This document shows, piece by piece, positions 12,525 through 18,800 of a DNA stretch of 18,800 bases (its first letter is position 1; every line of letters begins with the position of its first letter). The position numbers and the translations under genes were made by a program. A model generated the notes under the pieces. The model ran no database searches. It saw nothing but the letters and a program-made list of their open reading frames with translations, and was not told the DNA's origin. This DNA is from an uncultured bacterium (GTDB taxonomy: Bacteria; Patescibacteriota; Patescibacteriia; 2-12-FULL-60-25), in the NCBI GenBank assembly GCA_937949995.1, contig CALFEO010000039.1, forward strand, positions 1-18,800, read 5' to 3'.

Positions 12525-13358
12525 ATGTCAAGAAGAAAAAAACAAGGTGATGAACAAGAAGAGATTATTCCAAGATTAGTAGTCGCGGTTATTATGTTTG
12601 TACTCTATCTTGTATATCTAAAAAATTTACATCCTGATAAATTTGTTCTTACTTTGGTTGTAGGAGTGATAATATTGCTGTTTATATTTTTAATACCTAT
12701 TTTTATATATTTTCATAACAATAAGCAAGTACAAAAACTTCAAAATGCAATAGAGTCTTCTAGTTTGAATAATGAGATTAATAATTATATAAATCGTTTT
12801 GGAAAAGAAAAAAATAAAAATTCTTGGTATTATCGTAATTATTATTTTGACGAAGATCGAATGAATGATTTTGTTAAATCTTTGAAGCGCAAAGAGCCAT
12901 CGATCTCTAATAAATATTTTAAAATAATATTAAAAAATAGAATTGATTTTATTGAATCGGAACTTACTGTAAACAGTGTATCTTCCGGAGTAAAAAATTT
13001 TAATGCTTTAAGTGGAACCGAGTTTGAGATATTATTAAAAAGATTATTTGAAGCGATGGGTTTTAGCGTGCAAATTACAGGTAAATCCGGTGATCAGGGA
13101 GGTGACTTGATTGCTAATCGAAACGGAAAAAGATTTTTGGTCCAAGCGAAACGATATGCAGGATCTGTGAGCAATTCCGCGGTACAACAGGCAGTGGCCG
13201 CCAAGACACACTATGATTGCTCTTCTGCGGTTGTTGTATCCACAGGTGAATATACCAAAGGAGCACGTGAATTGGCTAAATCGAACAGCGTGCAACTAAT
13301 TGGTAAAAACGAATTACAAAAGAAACTTAAAGACTATTTGCAAGAAAGTTGGAGCTAG
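12525..13358 (+). CDS. Membrane-anchored Mrr-type restriction endonuclease-like protein
   Basis: The 277-residue protein has two transmembrane helices (about 17-33 and 39-63), a polar linker region (64-155), and a C-terminal Mrr-type nuclease domain (about 160-275). The domain begins 'NALSGTEFEILLKRLFEAMGFSV', then 'GKSGDQGGDLIANRNGKRFLVQAKRY' carries the catalytic D194 and Q207-x-K209, with E166/E168 upstream. 'SNSAVQQAVAAKTHYDCSSAVVVSTGEYTKGARELA' completes the PD-(D/E)xK core. Such TM-Mrr proteins are known in many bacteria but their role is unclear; cleavage of foreign or modified DNA near the membrane is inferred. The gene is more AT-rich than its neighbours, suggesting transfer. An upstream TTG (12516) is rejected as start because it lies within the -10 box. 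Confidence 0.9.
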   Translation: MSRRKKQGDEQEEIIPRLVVAVIMFVLYLVYLKNLHPDKFVLTLVVGVIILLFIFLIPIFIYFHNNKQVQKLQNAIESSSLNNEINNYINRFGKEKNKNSWYYRNYYFDEDRMNDFVKSLKRKEPSISNKYFKIILKNRIDFIESELTVNSVSSGVKNFNALSGTEFEILLKRLFEAMGFSVQITGKSGDQGGDLIANRNGKRFLVQAKRYAGSVSNSAVQQAVAAKTHYDCSSAVVVSTGEYTKGARELAKSNSVQLIGKNELQKKLKDYLQESWS

Positions 13359-13367
13359 GTATTGACT

Positions 13368-13913
13368 ATGAAAAATTCAGATCCGCAACAAAGAAAATAT
13401 ACCGTCGTGTCTTATGATACCGAGTGGCCGGAATTGTTCGAGTCGGTTCGGAAGGAGTTGGAGCCGGTGTTTGGTGATGAGGCGAAAGCTATAGAGCATG
13501 TTGGGAGCACGGCAGTCCCCGGGATGTCCGCGAAACCTACGATTGATGTTTTGGTTGTGGTTAAAGATATATTGGAGGTCGATAAGTTGGATGAAAAAAT
13601 GAAAGAGCTTGGTTATGATGCTTACGGCGAGTATGTTGGGAAGGGCGGACGGTTTTTCGCGAGGGAGGAAAATGGGGAGAGGATTGTGAATGTGCACTGT
13701 TTTCCGGTGGATCATCCAAAGGTTAAGGATTTGATTGATATGCGGGATTATTTGCGCACACATCATGAAGAATCGAAAGATTATGCGGATTTTAAGTTGG
13801 ATTTGGCACAGAAATATCCGGATGATTATTTTGCTTATCGAAAGGAAAAGGATGAATATATTCAAGAGTTGAAGAAGAGAATGGAGAAGTGGAGAGATGG
13901 TTTAAATGGATAA
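13368..13913 (+). CDS. GrpB family protein (UPF0157, nucleotidyltransferase-like)
   Basis: The 181-residue protein belongs to the GrpB/UPF0157 family, a nucleotidyltransferase-fold group. The signature 'IEHVGSTAVPGMSAKPTIDVLVVV' lies at about residues 41-64, where 'GSTA' and the 'KPTID' aspartate correspond to the active-site elements of the fold, and 'RIVNVHCFPVDHP' follows. The C-terminus 'YPDDYFAYRKEKDEYIQELKKR' is also typical. The biochemical role of GrpB proteins is not established; some family members are fused to CoaE. I use the ATG at 13368; a TTG two codons upstream is possible. It begins 9 nt after the Mrr-like gene and ends 9 nt before another nucleotidyltransferase gene. Confidence 0.92.
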   Translation: MKNSDPQQRKYTVVSYDTEWPELFESVRKELEPVFGDEAKAIEHVGSTAVPGMSAKPTIDVLVVVKDILEVDKLDEKMKELGYDAYGEYVGKGGRFFAREENGERIVNVHCFPVDHPKVKDLIDMRDYLRTHHEESKDYADFKLDLAQKYPDDYFAYRKEKDEYIQELKKRMEKWRDGLNG

Positions 13914-13922
13914 AATGATATT

Positions 13923-14417
13923 ATGGAAAAATTACAAAAGGCTTTGATTTGGATAACGGGGATCTTGGATAGACATGCAATTCCTTATCAGTTAACGGGC
14001 GGACTTGGGGCGCATGCTTATGGAGCGACGAGGCCGATTAATGATATTGATTTGGATATTCCGGAAGACAGGTTTGCGGAGATTTTGGATGAGGTGGAGC
14101 CGTATATTGTTTATGGGCCGGCGAGATACAAGGATAAAGTTTGGGATTTGGATTTGATGACTTTGAATTACAAAGGGCAAGAGATTGATATCGGCGGGGC
14201 TTATGATGTTAAAATAATGGATGAGAAAACAGGTGAATGGCATCAATACACTGCGGATTTGGAAGCCGGTAATTTGATGGATATTTTGGGAGTTAAAGTC
14301 CGAGTTGCACCAAAAGAGGATTTGATACGATACAAATCTTGGCTGGCTATGCCGGGGGATCATCAGGAGAGAGATGTGAGGGAGATGACAGGTGTCTTGG
14401 TTAGCGAATTTTTTTGA
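13923..14417 (+). CDS. Nucleotidyltransferase-fold protein
   Basis: The 164-residue protein has the pattern of small nucleotidyltransferases similar to MNT or lincosamide/aminoglycoside adenylyltransferases. 'YQLTGGLGAHAYGATRPINDIDLDIP' (about 22-47) contains the glycine motif and the D-x-D metal pair (D43, D45), and 'GQEIDIGG' (about 85-92) supplies the third acidic residue. 'VAPKEDLIRYKSWLAMPGDHQERDV' near the end fits the family's helical part. No HEPN partner, as in MNT/HEPN toxin-antitoxin pairs, is next to it. Its last 17 nt overlap the convergent gene on the minus strand. No Shine-Dalgarno is visible; translation probably follows from the upstream GrpB gene. Confidence 0.82.
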   Translation: MEKLQKALIWITGILDRHAIPYQLTGGLGAHAYGATRPINDIDLDIPEDRFAEILDEVEPYIVYGPARYKDKVWDLDLMTLNYKGQEIDIGGAYDVKIMDEKTGEWHQYTADLEAGNLMDILGVKVRVAPKEDLIRYKSWLAMPGDHQERDVREMTGVLVSEFF

Positions 14418-15507
14418 AGGGGTTTTTTTCGGATTCCGGATAGTCGTCGGCGGTTTGGCGTTCCATTTGACGCCGCTGTTTGCTTTTTAGGCCTTTGCGT
14501 GAGACATGTTCCGTAAAATTATCTTTTTTCTTGATGGAATCGCCATCGAATCTGTAGCCTTGTTTTTCGATGGATTCAATAATGGCTTGTTCTTGATCGC
14601 GATATTTGGGAGTGTGGGTTTTGTTCCAGGTGTTGTCGTAAATAATGCGAGCAAAAGGGCCGAGCGTACCGGAAAGTTCGGCGAGTTTTTTTTCGATGTA
14701 CTGTTGCGATTCTTGCCAATCGCGTTCTACGATTTCGGGATCCATGTCGTTCAGCCTTATGCCGTACTCATTGCGATTTTGTTCCAGTAAATTTACGGCA
14801 CGTTGAAAAGTATCTTCATCAACTACGATGGCAATAATGTCTTCCGTGTATTCGTGCATAAATTCCGAATAATGCAGGAGTTTAAAGCCATGGTCCGCGG
14901 CAAAGCGTTTGGCTCGGCGAATGCGCTCTTCGGATCCGCGGTCGATCATGGGCATCAGGTTGCCTCGGGTTGTGAAAATGGCCGGATTGGGACTGCGGAC
15001 CGCGCATCTGACACTGCGCTCGAACAAGATACCAAATTCGCCTTTTTTTAAATCATTGGCGGTTGCATATTGATTGCCATGATCATCTTCGTCCGTAAGT
15101 TGATAATCCGCCTCTTCAAATTCATCCGGCTCATAGCCCATAATGGAGTTGAGACGGTCGTCGGATCTAGCTACGGTCAAGTCATCTCGAGAAACAAGAT
15201 GAAATTCGGGAAGTCGGTATTTTTCCAAAGTCTCTTGGGTAAGCATTAATTCGGCGAAAATTTCTTTATCCGTAATCCCCAAAAAATTGCCCAGACGTTT
15301 GATTTGTGAATGTAAATTATTACGTTCGCGGTCGATTTGATGAATTTTGTCCAGAGAGACGGTTGTCAAATCAAAATCACGCAGAGCCCGCATGCCTTGG
15401 CGATACGCTTTTATACCATCATAGTAAGCGTATTTGATTTGAGTCGGATCAGCTTTATCATCCAAAGTTATTTCGGGCAATGGTTGGAAAAAGATGAAAT
15501 CCTGCAT
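14401..15507 (-). CDS. Hypothetical protein, unknown family
   Basis: I do not recognise this 368-residue protein. It is soluble and charged, with a predicted helical N-terminal half ('TQIKYAYYDGIKAYRQGMRALRDFD', 22-46; 'IDRERNNLHSQIKRLGNFLGITDKEIFAELML', 58-89), an acidic patch (about 127-143), a possible alpha/beta core ('ERIRRAKRFAADHGFKLLHYSEF...DIIAIVVDEDTFQRAVNLLEQ', 194-243), and a Lys/Arg-rich C-terminus (326-368) ending KNPFKKIR that could bind nucleic acid. I chose the ATG at 15507 because TACAAT (15521-15516), preceded by TGA, lies 8 nt before it, indicating a leaderless mRNA. A GTG at 15525 would fall upstream of that box. Its 3' end overlaps the nucleotidyltransferase gene by 17 nt. 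Confidence 0.75.
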   Translation of the reverse strand: MQDFIFFQPLPEITLDDKADPTQIKYAYYDGIKAYRQGMRALRDFDLTTVSLDKIHQIDRERNNLHSQIKRLGNFLGITDKEIFAELMLTQETLEKYRLPEFHLVSRDDLTVARSDDRLNSIMGYEPDEFEEADYQLTDEDDHGNQYATANDLKKGEFGILFERSVRCAVRSPNPAIFTTRGNLMPMIDRGSEERIRRAKRFAADHGFKLLHYSEFMHEYTEDIIAIVVDEDTFQRAVNLLEQNRNEYGIRLNDMDPEIVERDWQESQQYIEKKLAELSGTLGPFARIIYDNTWNKTHTPKYRDQEQAIIESIEKQGYRFDGDSIKKKDNFTEHVSRKGLKSKQRRQMERQTADDYPESEKNPFKKIR

Positions 15508-15515
15508 ATTGGGAG

Positions 15516-15521
15516 ATTGTA
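15516..15521 (-). promoter_or_regulatory. Extended -10 box of the 14401-15507 gene (leaderless)
   Basis: On the minus strand TGA-TACAAT is followed by CTCCCAAT and the ATG at 15507. The TGn before the box may compensate for the lack of a clear -35. The spacing of 8 nt equals that of the 7880-8278 gene. Confidence 0.6.
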
Positions 15522-15559
15522 TCACAATTGGTTGGGTTAAGAATATATAAGCAATGTTT

Positions 15560-15588
15560 TTGTGTTTAGTGATTACAGAGTATATAAT
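15560..15588 (+). promoter_or_regulatory. Candidate promoter of the 15618 lipoprotein gene
   Basis: TTGTGT (15560-15565) and TATAAT (15583-15588) are 17 nt apart. The leader to the ATG at 15618 would be about 23 nt, without a Shine-Dalgarno. A GTG at 15606 is an alternative start. Confidence 0.6.
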
Positions 15589-15617
15589 GAGTTAATAATT
15601 CAGATGTGAATATTTGT

Positions 15618-16025
15618 ATGCCAAAGTTTGAAAGTCCATTTAAGAAAACATTGATTGCGGGGGCGGTTGCCATGGGTGCGGCGGCTTGCGCGCCCGGAGC
15701 CGGTGAAAGAGCGGGGTCGGCGAGTGCACATGATGCCAACATGGAACAACATATTGATAATTCACCCGAAGCGGTGCAGAGGCGTTTATTGGGAGATTTG
15801 CAAGTAGGGGTCAATGAATTGGGCGGAGGGGATGTGATTTTGGTTGCTTTGAGTTCCGGTTTGAGCATTGATGGAGCGGAGGAATTCGCTCGAGCTGAAC
15901 TTAATAAGATGAAATCTCAAATAAGCGGGGTGGCGTTTTTGCCATCTTCGGGAGTGCCCAAATACGAAAAAGGGGCGGATGGAAATTATTACGTGTTGTT
16001 GAAATTACGAGGCATCAAACAATAA
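15618..16025 (+). CDS. Small putative lipoprotein
   Basis: The 135-residue protein begins with a short basic region and a hydrophobic stretch ending 'LIAGAVAMGAAACAPG' (13-28), which reads as a lipoprotein signal with Cys24 or so as the lipidated residue; the -3 position is Ala rather than the usual Leu, so this is not certain. The mature part has an Asp/His/Asn-rich linker and then a small alpha/beta domain ('AEEFARAELNKMKSQISGVAFLP', then 'DGNYYVLLKLRG') that faintly recalls LPP20/FlgT-type domains. I would not name a function. It stands alone between divergent and downstream promoters; the Fur-family operator follows about 34 nt after its stop. Confidence 0.7.
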   Translation: MPKFESPFKKTLIAGAVAMGAAACAPGAGERAGSASAHDANMEQHIDNSPEAVQRRLLGDLQVGVNELGGGDVILVALSSGLSIDGAEEFARAELNKMKSQISGVAFLPSSGVPKYEKGADGNYYVLLKLRGIKQ

Positions 16026-16058
16026 AGACGCTATACAGCTGATCTTGAGCAGTACTTA

Positions 16059-16075
16059 TTGCAAATAATTTGCAA
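16059..16075. promoter_or_regulatory. Fur/Zur-type operator palindrome
   Basis: TTGCAAATAATTTGCAA is a perfect 8-1-8 palindrome. Its size, single central base and AT-rich core fit the 7-1-7 boxes of Fur, Zur and PerR proteins. It includes the candidate -35 (TTGCAA, 16059-16064) and most of the spacer before TATGAT (16081-16086), so repressor binding would close the promoter of the regulator-transporter pair. Confidence 0.8.
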
Positions 16076-16080
16076 TATGG

Positions 16081-16086
16081 TATGAT
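16081..16086 (+). promoter_or_regulatory. -10 box of the Fur-family/ZIP operon (leaderless)
   Basis: TATGAT lies 6 nt before the ATG at 16093 and 16 nt after TTGCAA. Transcription should start at or next to the start codon. Confidence 0.6.
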
Positions 16087-16092
16087 GATTGC

Positions 16093-16464
16093 ATGATAAT
16101 AAATCAGTTAAAGCAAGCGGGTTTTAGAATTACCAAACCCAGAATGGCTGTTATTGAAATTTTGCAAGCAAGTCATGAGCCAAAATCAGCTCAAGAAATT
16201 CATGCCAAATTGAATGGTGTGGATTTGGTTTCGGTTTACAGAACTTTGGAAATATTGGCAGGGATCCAAGTCGCACAATTTGAAGATGTACAAGGGGTGA
16301 GTAAGTATTATTTGGCAAACAGAGCGCATCATCATATTACTTGCGTGAAGTGCGGCAGAATGGATTGTGTACCCTGTGAACACGGGTTTGGAAAAATCAA
16401 GGGTTTTAACCAAATTAAACATCAATTAATTTTAACCGGAACATGCGATGCATGTTTGGCATGA
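16093..16464 (+). CDS. Fur-family metalloregulator, probably Zur-like
   Basis: The 123-residue protein is a Fur-family repressor. The DNA-binding part includes 'GFRITKPRMAVIEILQ' (10-25) and the recognition helix 'DLVSVYRTLEIL' (44-55). The dimerisation domain has 'AHHHITCVKCGRMDCVPCEH' (78-97) and 'TGTCDACLA' at the end. The two CxxC pairs (C84/C87 and C118/C121) are the structural zinc site. H79-H81, C92, C95, H97 and H110 are candidates for sensing. I call it Zur-like because it overlaps a ZIP transporter gene and has a symmetrical box in its promoter; Fur or Mur function is not excluded. At 123 residues it is slightly short for the family. No Shine-Dalgarno is present. Confidence 0.88.
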   Translation: MIINQLKQAGFRITKPRMAVIEILQASHEPKSAQEIHAKLNGVDLVSVYRTLEILAGIQVAQFEDVQGVSKYYLANRAHHHITCVKCGRMDCVPCEHGFGKIKGFNQIKHQLILTGTCDACLA

Positions 16465-17254
16465 TATGATACTTTTATACATTATATTGGCAACTTTGAC
16501 TGTCAGTTTGATATCATTTATCGGTGTTTTGGGATTGGCATTATCCAAAAAGCAGTTGGATAAAGTTTTGCTTATTTTAGTGGCTTTGGCCGGAGGCGGT
16601 TTGTTGGGCGGTGCGTTTTTGCATTTGATTCCGGAAGCGATTCATGAGATCGGGCATGAACATGAACAAATGGAATTGATATTTTTGCTGGTTTTAGCGG
16701 GATTTTTGTTATTTTTGTTGATTGAACAGGGTTTGCATTGGCATCATTGTCACAGCGGTGACCATGGAAACAAGGCTTGCGTTGATCATGCGCATAAAAA
16801 GCCAATGTCAAAATTGATTCTATTTGGAGATGCCGTACATAATTTGATTGACGGTTTGATTATCGCGGCTTCGTTTATGGTTAATCCGGTTGTGGGTGTT
16901 GTTACTACGATTGCGGTGGCTTTGCATGAAATTCCTCAAGAGATTGGTGATTTTGGAGTTTTGGTTTACGGTGGTTTTAAAAGAATGAAGGCGCTGTTGT
17001 TTAATTTTTTCTCGGGATTGACGGCCGTTTTGGGCGGTATTCTGGGATATCTTTTCGCGGAAGCGAGTGAAAGTGCCGTATTGTATTTATTGCCTATTGC
17101 CGCCGGAGGATTTATTTATATCGCGGCTTCGGATTTGGTGCCGGAAATTAAACATGGAGAAAGAGGTGGAAGAATGATTTTGCATTTTAGTGTGTTTGTT
17201 TTGGGTATAGCGTTTATGCTGGGAATGAAGTTTTTACCGATAGATGCACATTAG
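16448..17254 (+). CDS. ZIP family metal transporter
   Basis: This membrane protein of up to 268 residues imports zinc or other divalent metals in the ZIP family. Helices lie at about 8-32, 40-60 and 78-94, then a His-rich loop ('HWHHCHSGDHGNKACVDHAHKK', 97-118) precedes the signature helices: 'HNLIDG' (H131, N132, D135) and 'HEIPQEIGD' (H160, E161, E164), the binuclear metal site. Three or four more helices follow. A second His/Glu cluster (66-73) faces the other loop. The start may be the ATG at 16448, overlapping the regulator by 17 nt, or the ATG at 16466, which begins directly with the first helix and follows the regulator's stop by one base. Either way translation is coupled. The gene precedes array C. 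Confidence 0.93.
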   Translation: MHVWHDMILLYIILATLTVSLISFIGVLGLALSKKQLDKVLLILVALAGGGLLGGAFLHLIPEAIHEIGHEHEQMELIFLLVLAGFLLFLLIEQGLHWHHCHSGDHGNKACVDHAHKKPMSKLILFGDAVHNLIDGLIIAASFMVNPVVGVVTTIAVALHEIPQEIGDFGVLVYGGFKRMKALLFNFFSGLTAVLGGILGYLFAEASESAVLYLLPIAAGGFIYIAASDLVPEIKHGERGGRMILHFSVFVLGIAFMLGMKFLPIDAH

Positions 17255-17271
17255 GCTAACAGCCAACGGCT

Positions 17272-17436
17272 ACAAGTTCGTCAAGTCTAAAGTTTATCTG
17301 ACCAAGTAACAAGTTCATCAAGTCTAAAGTTCATCAAGAGAAGTTTGAGTGACTCTTGATGAACTTTTTACTTTCAACTTGATGAACTACTTTTGTTACT
17401 CTTGATGAACTTGTTACTTTTGTCTTGATGAACTCA
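17272..17436. repeat. Palindromic repeat array C
   Basis: Same family and orientation as array B, closely similar over about 130 bases from GTTCGTCAAGTCTAAAG onward. Arms such as AAGTAACAAGTTCATCAAG and CTTGATGAACTTGTTACTT can pair across the array, and the inner arms AAAGTTCATCAAGAG and CTCTTGATGAACTTT flank a loop of about 12 nt that differs between arrays. It fills the gap between the ZIP gene and the surface protein promoter. Confidence 0.9.
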
Positions 17437-17464
17437 TGTATTACGACTTCTGCAATTGTTGTGT

Positions 17465-17470
17465 TATAAT
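17465..17470 (+). promoter_or_regulatory. -10 box of the surface protein gene (leaderless)
   Basis: TATAAT lies 9 nt before the ATG at 17480, with no Shine-Dalgarno. The -35 region (about 17442-17447) is weak. Confidence 0.6.
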
Positions 17471-17479
17471 ATAATTATT

Positions 17480-18646
17480 ATGAAAAAAATATTATTTTCA
17501 GCAATTGTGTTGCTGTTTGGCGCTATTTTATTTGCGCCCGGACAAGCTAACGCGGGAGTTGTGGAATCAGGTGAGTTGATAAAGGCTTCAGGTCCCGCCG
17601 TATATTATTATTATGACGGCAAAAGATATGTCTTTCCCAATGAGGATGTGTATTATTCTTGGTACTCTAATTTTGATACCGTGCAAACAATTTCGGATTC
17701 AGCGTTGGCTTCGGTGCCGATTGGAGGTAATGTTACATTCAGACCCGCTACATTCTTAATAAAGATAGTTACAGATCCAAAAGTTTATGTCATCTTGGAA
17801 GATAATAAATTGCGTTGGCTGGCTAATGAGGATGTAGCGAAAGCTTTGTATGGTAGTGAGTGGGCTAAGGCAGTTCGTGATGTCTCGGATGCTTTCTTTT
17901 TGAATTATGAAATGGGTGAAACTTATGATGTAATCGAGTCTTCGCCGGATGCAAATGCTGCTGTTTTGTCTACAGCTAAAATGAAAAATAATACTTATTC
18001 TTCGATTTTGAATAATTTAATTGATAATAAAAATATAGGAAATATAGATTCATTTTTACATCCGGATAATATGACGGTTGTTTCAACAAGTAAAACGGGC
18101 TATACGGCTTCCACAACCGCTTCGTTGGATGAAGTGATTAATTATTTCGCATCTCGTTCCGGGGATTGGCAGTTAAGATTCGATTATTCCCATAATTATA
18201 CTTCTGGCACGGCGCGATTAATTAACTATACCAAAACGCATGCTGATAATACTTTTTCGCATCGTTCGGTGTTGGTTTCAGATGAAAATGGTAACCAATA
18301 TCGAGAGCTGTCGTTTCAAGAAATAACTTACCCAAAGGGTTATTTGGTTTATCCCAATGCCGCAACAGTTGAATACGCGAAAGGGGATAATGATTTGCGA
18401 CATATGTTAATTACCAATGTCAAAAAGGATGATGTTGTAAATTGGTATGCCACGGTTGGCCGAGATAATGGTTGGGATGATTATCAAGAACAAGAAAATC
18501 CACTGGGTATCATTCAATATTACAAAGTGCATAACAATGCTTTATCCAGAACTATGGAGCATTTATATATGGATGGCGATTATATGCCCGGTTGGAACGG
18601 TTTGCTGATTTTGGGAGCCGAGTACAATAAGACGATAACATACTAA
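17480..18646 (+). CDS. Secreted CPR-type surface protein
   Basis: The 388-residue protein has a clear Sec signal (MKKILFSAIVLLFGAILF, likely cleaved after A-N-A at about residue 25). Two consecutive modules of a type widespread in CPR surface proteins follow: 'LIKASGPAVYYYYDGKRYVFPNEDVYYSWY' region (33-62) and a second copy with 'LIKIVTDPKVYVILEDNKLRWLANEDVAKALYG' (93-125). The rest is Asn/Ser/Thr/Tyr-rich and beta-like ('WQLRFDYSHNYTSGTARLINYTKTH'), with no membrane anchor or sortase motif. It is probably exported, perhaps part of the cell surface layer. The ATG at 17480 (not the TTG-type opening at 17456) follows a -10 box at leaderless spacing. Repeat arrays C and D flank the gene. Confidence 0.82.
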   Translation: MKKILFSAIVLLFGAILFAPGQANAGVVESGELIKASGPAVYYYYDGKRYVFPNEDVYYSWYSNFDTVQTISDSALASVPIGGNVTFRPATFLIKIVTDPKVYVILEDNKLRWLANEDVAKALYGSEWAKAVRDVSDAFFLNYEMGETYDVIESSPDANAAVLSTAKMKNNTYSSILNNLIDNKNIGNIDSFLHPDNMTVVSTSKTGYTASTTASLDEVINYFASRSGDWQLRFDYSHNYTSGTARLINYTKTHADNTFSHRSVLVSDENGNQYRELSFQEITYPKGYLVYPNAATVEYAKGDNDLRHMLITNVKKDDVVNWYATVGRDNGWDDYQEQENPLGIIQYYKVHNNALSRTMEHLYMDGDYMPGWNGLLILGAEYNKTITY

Positions 18647-18654
18647 AATTAGAT

Positions 18655-18800
18655 TAAAGTTTATCGCGCCAAGTCACAAGTTTATCAAGTCTAAAGTTCA
18701 TCAAGAGCAACCTATGCTTCTCTTGATGAACTTGTTACTTTTAACTTGATAAACTCTTAAGTTACTCTTGATGAACTTGTTACTTTAAACTTGATAAACT
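18655..18800. repeat. Palindromic repeat array D (right-truncated)
   Basis: Same family and orientation as arrays B and C. AAAGTTCATCAAGAG and CTCTTGATGAACTTG flank a loop of about 15 nt, and CTTGATGAACTTGTTACTTT recurs twice in the right half with a period of about 48 bp. It begins 9 nt after the surface protein's stop codon and runs off the window. Confidence 0.88.

Noticed and set aside
1..18800. UGA recoding (Gracilibacteria/Absconditabacteria type)
   Set aside because: Several well-supported genes end at UGA with terminators or overlapping starts directly after, and tRNA-Trp has anticodon CCA.

Overview
The window looks like a piece of a Candidate Phyla Radiation (Patescibacteria) chromosome. 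This is an inference from protein style and layout, not a database match. The signs are short genes packed on both strands, a secreted protein with tandem 'YYYDGKRYVFPN'-type modules typical of CPR surface proteins, many genes with no Shine-Dalgarno site, and intergenic palindromic repeats. UGA is an ordinary stop codon here (pyrC, pyrD, the Fur-family gene and others), so the recoded Gracilibacteria/Absconditabacteria code is not in use.

Layout. 1-1519: a truncated palindromic repeat array, an SPFH/prohibitin-like membrane protein and a small acidic protein, closed by a bidirectional terminator. 1523-3552 (minus): a two-gene pyrimidine operon, pyrD then pyrC, coupled by a 4-nt overlap. 3628-5164 (minus): a second repeat array, then a GT-B-fold glycosyltransferase-like gene. 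5165-5490: repeats and hairpins without a gene. 5491-5865 (minus): a small unknown gene with a clear terminator. 6084-7778: a CCA tRNA nucleotidyltransferase with an HD domain. 7880-8514 (minus): a small ParB/Srx-like gene and tRNA-Trp(CCA). 8704-10323: a TspO-like membrane protein and a BRO-N (phage antirepressor type) gene. 10347-11998: an arsR / Cys-tailed thioredoxin / ArsP-type permease operon with a promoter-operator that can be read base by base. 12053-14417: a Nudix hydrolase, a membrane-anchored Mrr-type nuclease, a GrpB-family protein and a nucleotidyltransferase-fold protein, closely spaced. 14401-15507 (minus): a large protein of unknown family. 15618-16025: a small putative lipoprotein. 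16059-17254: a Fur/Zur-family regulator overlapping a ZIP metal transporter, with a perfect palindrome in the promoter. 17272-18800: a surface protein gene between two more repeat arrays.

How the parts work together. Two metal or metalloid circuits stand out. One is ArsR with a dithiol-carrying thioredoxin and an ArsP permease, probably for efflux of trivalent (organo)arsenicals. The other is a Zur-like repressor coupled to a ZIP importer. Both have an operator palindrome placed over the promoter. Across the window, several genes start 6-10 nt after a TATAAT-like box, which implies leaderless transcripts, while others (pyrD, pyrC, the SPFH gene, the 5491-5865 gene) keep a Shine-Dalgarno site.

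The most unusual structural feature is a family of long inverted-repeat arrays built on AAGTTCATCAAG/CTTGATGAACTT. It occurs at four intergenic sites and brackets gene blocks. The Mrr/GrpB/nucleotidyltransferase cluster is the best candidate for an undescribed defence-like module, but that is only inference. No transposase, integrase, CRISPR array or rRNA was seen.
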